NCBI RefSeq assembly: GCF_900105905.1
Contig: NZ_FNSV01000005.1
Coordinates: 6,634,001-6,698,000, forward strand
Direction: 5' to 3'
Source of the DNA: Rhodococcus koreensis
GTDB lineage: Bacteria > Actinomycetota > Actinomycetes > Mycobacteriales > Mycobacteriaceae
DNA length: 64,000 nucleotides
Part shown: piece by piece, positions 49,266 through 57,363 of the stretch
How positions within the stretch are numbered: the stretch's first letter is position 1
How the letters are laid out: each line of letters begins with the position of its first letter
Notes under the pieces: generated by a model
What the model was told of the DNA's origin: nothing
The model's database searches: none
What the model saw: only the letters and a program-made list of their open reading frames with translations
Position numbers and translations under genes: made by a program

Positions 49266-51977
49266 TCACTCCTGGTCGCGGAACTGCGCCGCGAGTTCGC
49301 TGCGCGAGCGGATGCCGAGCTTCGCGTAGACGCGGGTCAGGTGGTACTGCACGGTCTTGACGGACAGGAACAGCTCGCCCGCGGCCTCCTTGTTGCTGGC
49401 TCCGCCCGCGACGAGTTCGGTCACCGCCCGTTCCTGCGGGGTCAGTTCCTCGAGCGTGAACCTGCTGCGTTTGACGTTGAGGCCGCCTGCCTTCAGTTCG
49501 CGGTCGCACCGCTGCACGTAGGAGGTGGCGCCGAGCGCGGAATACCCTTCGCGGGCGGCCTGCATGACGGCGTCGGCTTCGCGTCGTTTGCCTGCCCGGC
49601 GCAGGGTCTGGCCGTACGCGAAGTTCACCCGGGCGCGGTCGTAGGGGAGGGGCAGGGTGTCGAGTTGGGTCAGCGCGTTCTCGAACACGTCCCTGGCGGT
49701 GTCGATGTCGCCGCGCGCACCGGCGATGCGACCGCGGGCGTAGCCGAGACGCGCCATCGCGGACCGGTGCCCGCGTTCCGCGGCCCGTTCCTCGTGCGGG
49801 GTGAGGAAGGCGTCCGCGTCGTCGACGTGCCCGGCCATCACGAGCGCGTTCGCGTAGACGTCGGGCCACTGCCAGAACCCGGGCTCGTCGACGCCCTCGC
49901 GGGGTTCCAGGCGGGTGAGGGGCTCCAGCGCCCTGATGACGGCGGCGTAGTCGGCCTCCACTTCGGCGCATTGGGCGCGCGCCAGTGAGGACGGGATGAA
50001 CATCATCGGGTAGTCGTGCGAACTCGCGGCGGCGAGGCGGAGATGCTCGTGTGCGGCGGGCCAATTCCCGCGCAGCGCGTGCGTCTGCGCGCCGGTCCAA
50101 TGGACGAGGGGCCGCAGGAGGTCGAGCGTGGCATCCTCGAGTTGGTGTGCGGCACGGTCGACCGTGGCGATGGCGCCGTTCCAATCGCCGAGCGCGAATT
50201 GTGTTCGCGCCAGCCAGGCTTGCGCCCACAGCGAGATGCGGGTGGAGCCCATCCGGAAGGCCGTCGGCACGGCACTCTCGAGTTCCTGGCGCGCCGATTC
50301 GGGATCGTCCAGCGCCAGGTCGAGCCAGCCCCGAGCCATGTCGAAACGCTGGGACTGGGCGCCGAGGGCGATCTTCGCGGACAGTGTGTCGTAGTGTGCC
50401 CGCGCCTCCGCGATCCGGCCGGTGGCTGCAAGTCCGAGCCCCATGATCGCCGCTGATTCGACGGCCGACGGATCAGCCGAATCGACGAGAGCGACTGCCC
50501 GGGAACCCCATTCGACGAGGTCCGGTCCGTGCCAGCGGGCCAGCGAGTCGAGGACGCGCCGCTGGCAGATCAAGGCGGCGGTGGCCGGATCGGTCTCCGA
50601 GTCGCAAGCGGTCCAGGACTGGGTGAGCAGTGCATCGGCCTCCGCGCGACGGCCGCGTTGGATCGCGAGGTAGCCGAGCACGGCGTCGCGCAACGGGCTC
50701 TCCGGGAAACTCTCGATCTCCGGAGCGAAAGCCACTGCCTGGGAGAGATTTCCGGTGCCGAGGAGGGCGTCGACGGCACGAATCAGCCGCTGCTCGCGTT
50801 CCCCCCGGTCCGCGGTGAGGCGGCTCGACTTGATCAGTGCGTCCGCGACCGCCGACCACGCCCCGACCGTCGCCCTGCTCGCGGAGTAGCGGTCGAGTTC
50901 GTCCGCGAGCGCCGGGTCGGCGAACGGGGCGGCCGCGGCGCGGTGGTCCAGGCGTCTGCCCTCGTCCTCGACGATCCGCGCGGCGTGATCGTGCAGGTCG
51001 CGCCGTCGGATCGGCCCGAGGCTGTGGTACACGGCGGCGCGGGTGAGTGGCGACGGGAAGGTCAGCACGGTCACGCCGCGGTGCTCACCGGCGGTGAGGA
51101 GGCCTGCCCGGTGAAGTTCGTCGAGCGCGTCCACCGGGTGTTCGATGCCGGCGAGTGCGGAGGCGTCGGCGAATCTCGGATCCCCGGCCAGGACTGCGGC
51201 CGCTTCGGCGAGCGCACGGGCCTGCGGTGAGGCCTCGGACAGCTGCGACCGTACCTTCGCCGCGAACGTGTGCGGCACCGGGAGGACCGCCTGCCAGCGT
51301 CCCCACAGAACAGGATCGACCTCCTGGAGGAGTTGCGTGAGGTGCCGCGGGTTCCCGGCCGTGTGCTGGACGAGCTGGTGCGCGACCGGGGTGGGAAGGT
51401 CGACGTGCGCGAGGCTGCTCGCGAGGGCGCGAGTGTCGGACGCATCGAGTGGGCGGACACGAACCCGATGGCGACTGTGCCGGTCGAGAACATCGAGGAC
51501 GTCCGCGGGAACACCGTCGGGCGGATCCGGGTTCGTGACGAGAACGATCACGGCCGGGCGGTCGAGTAGATGCACGGCGGAGGTCAACGACTGCAGCGAC
51601 GCCAGATCTGCCCAGTGCGCGTCGTCGACCACGACGACGAACGGCGCGTCACCGGCGCGCGGAGCCGCCGCCGTGACGAATTCACGGGCGACGTCGAGAG
51701 GTTCCTGCGCCGTGACGGCCGCACCCAGTAGCTGTTCGGCGACTCCGAAGGGGCGGCTCGACGCCCACGGGGCACACACCGCGGAGAACGCGGGCACGTC
51801 GGAATGCGCGGCGAGGAAGTGTTCCACCAGAGTGGTCTTGCCGATGCCCGGCACACCTTCGACGACCACGACGACGGGCACACCCTGGGCGGTCTCGTGC
51901 AGGGCCGCCTCGAGTTCGGCGAGCTCGCGGGAACGTCCGACGAACTCGATATTCCCTGGGTCACTCACGTCACTCAC
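49266..51977 (-). CDS. LuxR-type STAND transcriptional regulator (BenR candidate)
   Basis: A 903-residue protein. The N-terminal STAND ATPase starts with 'FVGRSRELAELEAAL' and Walker A GVPGIGKTT (41-49); Walker B-like 'VVVVDDAHWAD' follows near residue 120. The middle is TPR-like. The last 60 residues are a LuxR helix-turn-helix ('LTPQERAVTELVAGGASNKEAAGELF' then 'VKTVQYHLTRVYAKLGI', split). In Corynebacterium glutamicum the ben operon activator BenR is of this large LuxR/STAND type, and this gene is 3 kb from benK, so it may be BenR. It could equally control korAB, from which it diverges. The start is one of two GTGs (51977, 51968); the longer frame from 52067 would run into the korA leader. 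Confidence 0.85.
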   Translation of the reverse strand: MSDVSDPGNIEFVGRSRELAELEAALHETAQGVPVVVVVEGVPGIGKTTLVEHFLAAHSDVPAFSAVCAPWASSRPFGVAEQLLGAAVTAQEPLDVAREFVTAAAPRAGDAPFVVVVDDAHWADLASLQSLTSAVHLLDRPAVIVLVTNPDPPDGVPADVLDVLDRHSRHRVRVRPLDASDTRALASSLAHVDLPTPVAHQLVQHTAGNPRHLTQLLQEVDPVLWGRWQAVLPVPHTFAAKVRSQLSEASPQARALAEAAAVLAGDPRFADASALAGIEHPVDALDELHRAGLLTAGEHRGVTVLTFPSPLTRAAVYHSLGPIRRRDLHDHAARIVEDEGRRLDHRAAAAPFADPALADELDRYSASRATVGAWSAVADALIKSSRLTADRGEREQRLIRAVDALLGTGNLSQAVAFAPEIESFPESPLRDAVLGYLAIQRGRRAEADALLTQSWTACDSETDPATAALICQRRVLDSLARWHGPDLVEWGSRAVALVDSADPSAVESAAIMGLGLAATGRIAEARAHYDTLSAKIALGAQSQRFDMARGWLDLALDDPESARQELESAVPTAFRMGSTRISLWAQAWLARTQFALGDWNGAIATVDRAAHQLEDATLDLLRPLVHWTGAQTHALRGNWPAAHEHLRLAAASSHDYPMMFIPSSLARAQCAEVEADYAAVIRALEPLTRLEPREGVDEPGFWQWPDVYANALVMAGHVDDADAFLTPHEERAAERGHRSAMARLGYARGRIAGARGDIDTARDVFENALTQLDTLPLPYDRARVNFAYGQTLRRAGKRREADAVMQAAREGYSALGATSYVQRCDRELKAGGLNVKRSRFTLEELTPQERAVTELVAGGASNKEAAGELFLSVKTVQYHLTRVYAKLGIRSRSELAAQFRDQE

Positions 51978-52090
51978 CGTATCGCGACGCGCTATTTCGG
52001 CGTCTTCCTGGCGAAAATTGGGAACGCTTGTAACGTGAGGTGAGAAGCTGCTGGTCAGAGCGAACACGAGTCGAAGGATTCGGTGAATTC

Positions 52091-54022
52091 ATGACGGAGG
52101 CGAACTCCACGAAGCTGGAGCGGGTGGCGATCCGCTTTGCCGGAGACTCGGGCGACGGTATGCAGTTGACCGGCGACCGGTTCACGTCGGAGGCGGCGGC
52201 GTTCGGCAACGACCTCGCCACCCAGCCCAACTTCCCCGCCGAGATCCGGGCGCCGCAGGGCACCCTGCCCGGGGTGTCGTCGTTTCAGATCCAGATCGCG
52301 GACTACGACATTCTCACGGCCGGAGATCGCCCGGACGTCCTGGTCGCGATGAATCCGGCGGCGTTGAAGGCGAACGTGGCCGATCTGCCGCGCGGCGGCA
52401 TGATCATCGTGAACACCGACGAGTTCACCAAGCGCAATCTCGCGAAGGTCGGTTACGCCACGAGCCCGCTCGACGACGACTCCCTCGAGGACTACGTGGT
52501 GCATCCGGTGGCGATGTCGACGCTGACGGCGGGTGCGGTGGAACCGGCCGGGCTGAGCCGGAAGGACGGCGAGCGGGCGAAGAACATGTTCGCGCTCGGG
52601 CTGCTGTCCTGGATGTACAACCGCCCCACCCACGGCATCGAACGGTTCCTGCAGATCAAGTTCGCGGAGAAGCCGCAGATCGCGGAGGGCAACCTGCTCG
52701 CGTTCAAGGCCGGGTGGAACTACGGGGAGACGACGGAGAGTTTCGCGACGACGTACGAGGTGTCGGCGGCGACGCTCCCACCGGCCACGTACCGCCAGGT
52801 CACCGGGAACACGGCCCTGGCCTACGGGGTGGTGACCGCGGGGCAGCTGGCCTCGCGGGACGTCTTCCTCGGCACCTACCCGATCACCCCGGCGTCGGAC
52901 ATCCTGCACGAGCTGAGCAAACACCGGAATCTCGGCGTCACCACGTTCCAAGCGGAGGACGAGATCGCCGGGATCGGCGCGGCGCTGGGCGCGTCGATCG
53001 GCGGTGCCCTCGGGGTGACGAGCACGTCCGGGCCTGGGCTGGCGCTCAAGAGCGAAGCGATCGGGCTGGCGGTGATGACGGAGGTTCCGCTGCTCGTCAT
53101 CGACGTCCAGCGTGGTGGTCCGTCCACCGGTCTTCCGACGAAGACCGAGCAGTCGGACCTGTTGCAGGCGATGTACGGGCGCAACGGCGAGTCGCCGGTG
53201 GCCGTGATCGCACCGTGCTCACCCGCGGACTGTTTCGATGCCGCAGTCGATGCCGCCCGGATCGCGTTCACGTACCGCACCCCGGTGCTGTTGCTGTCGG
53301 ACGGTGCGATCGCGAACGGAAGTGAACCGTGGGCCGTCCCGGACGTGTCCGCACTGGACCGGATCGATCCCGGTGTCGACACGGCACCGCCGGTGGACGG
53401 CGAGTTCGCACCGTACGTCCGCGACCGGGAGACGCTCGCGCGTGCCATGGCGCTGCCGGGAACTCCTGGGCTCGAACACCGCATCGGCGGTCTGGAGAAG
53501 GCCGACGGCAGCGGCGACATCTCCTACGATCCCGCCAACCACGACCTGATGGTCCGGTTGCGCCAGGCCAAGATCGACGGAATCACCGTTCCCGACGCCG
53601 TCGTCGACGACCCGTCGGGGGAGGCCGACCTGCTGCTCGTCGGGTGGGGAAGTTCGTACGGGCCCATCGGCGAGGCCTGCAGGCGTGCTCGCCGAGAGGG
53701 CAAGAAGGTGGCCCACGTGCACGTGCGCAACCTGAACCCACTGCCCGCGAACCTCGGTGCGGTGCTGCGCAGTTACGCGACCGTCGTCGCCCCGGAGATG
53801 AATCTGGGACAACTCGCGATGATCCTCCGCTCACGGTTCCTCGTCGACGTGCAGTCGGTGACCAAGGTGAAGGGCCTCGCGTTCCTCGGCGACGAACTGC
53901 ACGAGGTGATCGACTCCGCGCTGGCCGGGACGTTGCGGGAGCACGAACTCGCGAAGACCGCCGACGCGCTCGCGTCGGCGACCTATCGATCGACCGGACC
54001 CCGGCAGGAGGAGTCGGCGTGA
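52091..54022 (+). CDS. korA: 2-oxoglutarate (2-oxoacid):ferredoxin oxidoreductase, gamma-alpha fused subunit
   Basis: A 643-residue subunit. Residues 10-200 are the gamma domain ('RFAGDSGDGMQLTGDRF', 'QGTLPGVSSFQIQI'). Residues 235-620 are the alpha/pyrimidine-binding domain ('GVVTAGQLASRDVFLGTYPITPASDILHEL', split, and 'GVTSTSGPGLALKSEAIGLAVMTEVPL', split). This gamma-alpha fusion is the mycobacterial KorA type (about 650 residues). With KorB it oxidatively decarboxylates 2-oxoglutarate or another 2-oxoacid to the acyl-CoA, reducing ferredoxin. Substrate assignment to 2-oxoglutarate rests on similarity to that pair. ATG 52091 was chosen because the family N-terminus starts there; GAAGGA is 11 bases before it. 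Confidence 0.9.
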   Translation: MTEANSTKLERVAIRFAGDSGDGMQLTGDRFTSEAAAFGNDLATQPNFPAEIRAPQGTLPGVSSFQIQIADYDILTAGDRPDVLVAMNPAALKANVADLPRGGMIIVNTDEFTKRNLAKVGYATSPLDDDSLEDYVVHPVAMSTLTAGAVEPAGLSRKDGERAKNMFALGLLSWMYNRPTHGIERFLQIKFAEKPQIAEGNLLAFKAGWNYGETTESFATTYEVSAATLPPATYRQVTGNTALAYGVVTAGQLASRDVFLGTYPITPASDILHELSKHRNLGVTTFQAEDEIAGIGAALGASIGGALGVTSTSGPGLALKSEAIGLAVMTEVPLLVIDVQRGGPSTGLPTKTEQSDLLQAMYGRNGESPVAVIAPCSPADCFDAAVDAARIAFTYRTPVLLLSDGAIANGSEPWAVPDVSALDRIDPGVDTAPPVDGEFAPYVRDRETLARAMALPGTPGLEHRIGGLEKADGSGDISYDPANHDLMVRLRQAKIDGITVPDAVVDDPSGEADLLLVGWGSSYGPIGEACRRARREGKKVAHVHVRNLNPLPANLGAVLRSYATVVAPEMNLGQLAMILRSRFLVDVQSVTKVKGLAFLGDELHEVIDSALAGTLREHELAKTADALASATYRSTGPRQEESA

Positions 54023-55095
54023 CACGGATGATCAGTCGGGTTGGTACGGATCTGGGCCTGAGCGCCACGGCGCACGTGCCCCGGACCGACGAACCGCAGA
54101 AGGCCAAGGACTTCACGTCGGACCAGGAGGTCCGCTGGTGTCCGGGGTGCGGAGACTACGTCATTCTCGCGACGATCCGAAGCTTCCTTCCGGAGTTGGG
54201 ACTTCGGCGTGAGAACCTGATGTTCGTCTCCGGCATCGGATGCTCGAGCCGGTTCCCGTACTACCTCGACACGTACGGTCTGCACTCGATCCACGGCCGC
54301 GCGCCCGCCATCGCGACGGGCCTCGCGGTGACGCGCCCGGACCTGTCGGTGTGGGTGGTGACCGGCGACGGCGACGCGCTGTCGATCGGCGGCAACCATC
54401 TCATCCACGCCCTCCGGAGGAACGTCAACCTGACGATCCTGCTGTTCAACAACAGGATCTACGGGCTGACGAAGGGCCAGTACTCGCCGACGTCGGAGGT
54501 CGGGAAGGTCACCAAGTCGACGCCGCTGGGGTCGGTGGACCACCCGTTCAACACGCTGTCCCTCGCATTGGGCGCCGAGGCGACGTTCGCGGCCCGCGCG
54601 ATGGACTCGGACCGCAAGGGGCTGACGGAAGTGCTGCGGCAGGCGGCGGCCCACCGCGGCACGTCCTTCGTGGAGATCTACCAGGACTGCCCGATCTTCA
54701 ACGACGGCTCGTTCGACGTCCTGCGCAAGGACGGTTCGGAGCAGCGCCTGATCCCGCTGGTCCACGGTGAGCCGATCGTGTTCGGGGGTTCAGGCGAATA
54801 CTGTGTCGTCCGATCGGGTTTCGGTCTGAAGGTCGTCGCGACCGACGACGTCGACCGGGACGAGATCGTGGTGCACGACGCCCACACCGACGACCCCGAC
54901 TACGCCTACGCTCTGTCGAGGTTGTCCGATCAGGACCTGACGCACACCGTGACGGGTGTGTTCCGCAGCGTCGCGCGGGACACGTACGACGACATGGTGC
55001 GCCTGCAGAACGAGATCGCGCGGGAGACGGACCCGGTCGACGACGGTTCGCTGCAGCGGTTGCTGACCGGTCACGACACCTGGACGGTGGAGTAG
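54019..55095 (+). CDS. korB: 2-oxoglutarate (2-oxoacid):ferredoxin oxidoreductase, beta subunit
   Basis: A 358-residue thiamine-diphosphate-binding subunit. The TPP motif is GDGD followed by 'NNRIYGLTKGQYSPTS' (near residues 115-155). Cys residues in 'RWCPGCGDY' and 'GIGCSSR', and one in 'YQDCPIFN', are placed to bind the single [4Fe-4S] cluster. The GTG at 54019 overlaps the korA stop (GTGA) and has a strong GGCAGGAGGAG site; an ATG at 54028 is an alternative. Its last 25 bases overlap the end of benK on the other strand. Confidence 0.92.
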   Translation: MTRMISRVGTDLGLSATAHVPRTDEPQKAKDFTSDQEVRWCPGCGDYVILATIRSFLPELGLRRENLMFVSGIGCSSRFPYYLDTYGLHSIHGRAPAIATGLAVTRPDLSVWVVTGDGDALSIGGNHLIHALRRNVNLTILLFNNRIYGLTKGQYSPTSEVGKVTKSTPLGSVDHPFNTLSLALGAEATFAARAMDSDRKGLTEVLRQAAAHRGTSFVEIYQDCPIFNDGSFDVLRKDGSEQRLIPLVHGEPIVFGGSGEYCVVRSGFGLKVVATDDVDRDEIVVHDAHTDDPDYAYALSRLSDQDLTHTVTGVFRSVARDTYDDMVRLQNEIARETDPVDDGSLQRLLTGHDTWTVE

Positions 55096-56423
55096 GACTC
55101 CTCGCTCGTGGTCGCAACCGCATCCCGTTGGCGCGGGACGAAGAACGTCACGATCCCGCCCAGGACGGCGATGCCTGCGAAGACGTAGAACGCCACCTGG
55201 CTGCTGATACCGGCGCTGATCAGGGCGCCGCCGATCAGCGGGCCGAAGATGCCGCCCAGCCGGCCGAATCCGGCGCACCAGGCCACCCCGGCGCCGCGCG
55301 CGGACGTCGAGTAGTAGTTGGAGACGAATCCGTAGATCAGGACCTGGGTGCCGATGGTGCCGACTCCGGCGACGGCGACGGACGCGAGGAGCACCGGAAG
55401 CGGGAAGCCGAGCGTCAGGAGGATCAGGGCCAGCGCGGCGAGACCGAACGTGGTGGCGACGACGCGTTGCGGTCCGATACCGTCGGCGACCTTCGAGGCG
55501 ATCAGGCCGCCGAGGATGGCGCCGCCGTTGAGGACGAGCAGGAATGACAGCGAACCCTTCGCGTTGAACCCGGCGTCCTCCATGATCTTCGGAAGCCACG
55601 TGTTGAGGCCGTAGGTGAGCAGCAGGCCGGAGAAGCTCATCAGGCCGAGAAGTGCGGTGCCCCAGGCGTAACGGCGCGTCGCGAGTGCCGCGAAGCCGAC
55701 CTTCTCGATCGACGCCCGTTCCGCGGCGATCTCCTCGGCGCCGGGCATCGGGATACCCGTCCGTTCGGAGACGCGACGGGCCTTGTCCTCCTGCCCGCGG
55801 GCGACGAGCCACTTCGGCGACTCCGGCAGTTTCGCGAGCGCCAACGGAAGGAGGATCACGATGGGCAGTGCGCCGATCCAGAAGAGCCCGCGCCACCCGA
55901 TCGTGTCGCGCAGGACGATCGCGAGGAGGGAGGCGAGCACTCCGCCTGCGGGGACGCCGCTGTAGACGATCGCGTTGTACAGGTTCCGCTTTCCGGGAGG
56001 GGCGAACTCCGCCACCATCGCGCCCGCGGTGGCGACGAGGCCCCCGACGCCGATGCCGGTGAAGAACCGCAGCAGGCCGAACATGGTGACGTTCGTGGCC
56101 AGCGCGGCGAGTCCCATGCCCACGGAGAACCATGCGATGTTGACGAGCATCATCCGGCGCCTGCCGAGGTAGTCGCCCACCGCGCCTGCGGTGAGTGCGC
56201 CCACCATGACGCCGATCAGCGCGTACGAGCCCAATGCGCCGGCCTGCTGGGCGGAGATCTCGCCGAGTTGGCCGGGATCGTTCATCAACGTCGGGAGGAT
56301 GGTGCCGTACACGACGAGGTCGTAGCCGTCGAAGATGATCGCGATCGTGGCGATCGCGACGATCCAGGTGACGGCGCTTCGGTGTCTCGGACTTGCCCAG
56401 GTGCCGGGGGTGGATTGAGTCAT
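55071..56423 (-). CDS. benK: benzoate MFS transporter
   Basis: A 450-residue aromatic acid:H+ symporter with 12 predicted helices. Helix 1 has the family's 'IIFDGYDLVVYGTILP' with the DGYD acidic motif required in PcaK/BenK transporters. Loop 2-3 is 'GAVGDYLGRRRMM'. The loop 8-9 equivalent follows in the second half. It is the last gene of the ben cluster, 145 bases after benD, with a strong hairpin between and a possible -10 (TATAAG on the minus strand at 56462-56467). Its stop lies 25 bases inside korB on the other strand. Confidence 0.88.
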   Translation of the reverse strand: MTQSTPGTWASPRHRSAVTWIVAIATIAIIFDGYDLVVYGTILPTLMNDPGQLGEISAQQAGALGSYALIGVMVGALTAGAVGDYLGRRRMMLVNIAWFSVGMGLAALATNVTMFGLLRFFTGIGVGGLVATAGAMVAEFAPPGKRNLYNAIVYSGVPAGGVLASLLAIVLRDTIGWRGLFWIGALPIVILLPLALAKLPESPKWLVARGQEDKARRVSERTGIPMPGAEEIAAERASIEKVGFAALATRRYAWGTALLGLMSFSGLLLTYGLNTWLPKIMEDAGFNAKGSLSFLLVLNGGAILGGLIASKVADGIGPQRVVATTFGLAALALILLTLGFPLPVLLASVAVAGVGTIGTQVLIYGFVSNYYSTSARGAGVAWCAGFGRLGGIFGPLIGGALISAGISSQVAFYVFAGIAVLGGIVTFFVPRQRDAVATTSEESYSTVQVS

Positions 56424-56508
56424 GGTGATCTCCGCTCGGTGGGTGTGACGGGGAACCGGGTCTTATATGAAAGTGCGTTGTGTCACAGTTGAATTCGGGT
56501 AGAGAAAT

Positions 56509-56550
56509 GCCTCATCGGCGAGACGGTGCAATGCGCCCCGCCGATGAGGC
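56509..56550 (-). terminator. strong hairpin between benD and benK
   Basis: Perfect 12-base arms GCCTCATCGGCG (56509-56520) and CGCCGATGAGGC (56539-56550) with an 18-base loop. The arm begins 18 bases after the benD stop. It should reduce or stop read-through into benK, or stabilise the benABCD message. Confidence 0.7.
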
Positions 56551-56568
56551 GGTCGAGATCTGTGGGGG

Positions 56569-57363
56569 TTAGCCGAGGTCGCCACCGGCGACGGGCAGGA
56601 CCGAGCCGGTGATGTACGAAGCCTCGCCCGAGGCGAGGAAGACGATCGCGGCGGCCTGCTCGTCGAGAGTGCCGTACCGCTTCATCAGGGACGAGTCGAC
56701 CGTCTGGTCGACGATCTGCTGATACCAGGCCTTTTCCCGATCGGTGTCCGCGCCGGGACCGCGGGGGACACGACGCGCCGGCGCTTCGGTGCCGCCGGGA
56801 GCGGTGGCCACCACGCGGATACCGTACTGCGCCGCTTCGAGCGCGAGGGAGGCGGTGAGGGCGTTGACCCCGCCCTTCGACGCCGCGTAGGGCACGCGGT
56901 TGACACCCCGGGTGGCCACCGACGACACGTTGACGATGGTGCCCGACTGCTGCGCGATGAGGTGGGGGAGGACGGCACGGCACGTCCACAGGGTCGGGAA
57001 CAGCGAGCGCTGCACCTCCGCCTGGATCTGCTCGGCGGTGTAGTGCTCGTACGGCTTGGCCCAGATGGTGCCGCCGACGTTGTTGATCAGCACGTCGAGC
57101 CGGCCGTGCTGCTGCCGCGCCTCGTCGATCGCCGCCTCGGCGTCGGCGAACTGCTCCAGGTCGGCGGTGATGCTGTGCGCCTCGGTGCCGTTCTCCCGCA
57201 AGCCCTTCGCGACGTCGTGTACGAGGTCGGCGCGGTCGATCAGGATCAGCGACGCACCCTCGGCCGCGAGTCGGGTGGCGACCGTCAGGCCGATGCCCTG
57301 CGCTGCGCCGGTAACCGCGACCACCTTGCCGTCGAATCGGTGCGGAGTGACGAATCCACTCAT
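56569..57363 (-). CDS. benD: 1,6-dihydroxycyclohexa-2,4-diene-1-carboxylate dehydrogenase
   Basis: A 264-residue short-chain dehydrogenase. The cofactor loop TGAAQGIG (residues 19-26), 'NNVGG', and the catalytic Ser and YAASKGG (Tyr-x3-Lys) are all visible. BenD oxidises the benzoate cis-diol made by BenABC and decarboxylates it to catechol, producing NADH. The ATG overlaps the benC stop (ATGA), so it is coupled. The position in the operon makes the assignment secure. Confidence 0.93.
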   Translation of the reverse strand: MSGFVTPHRFDGKVVAVTGAAQGIGLTVATRLAAEGASLILIDRADLVHDVAKGLRENGTEAHSITADLEQFADAEAAIDEARQQHGRLDVLINNVGGTIWAKPYEHYTAEQIQAEVQRSLFPTLWTCRAVLPHLIAQQSGTIVNVSSVATRGVNRVPYAASKGGVNALTASLALEAAQYGIRVVATAPGGTEAPARRVPRGPGADTDREKAWYQQIVDQTVDSSLMKRYGTLDEQAAAIVFLASGEASYITGSVLPVAGGDLG

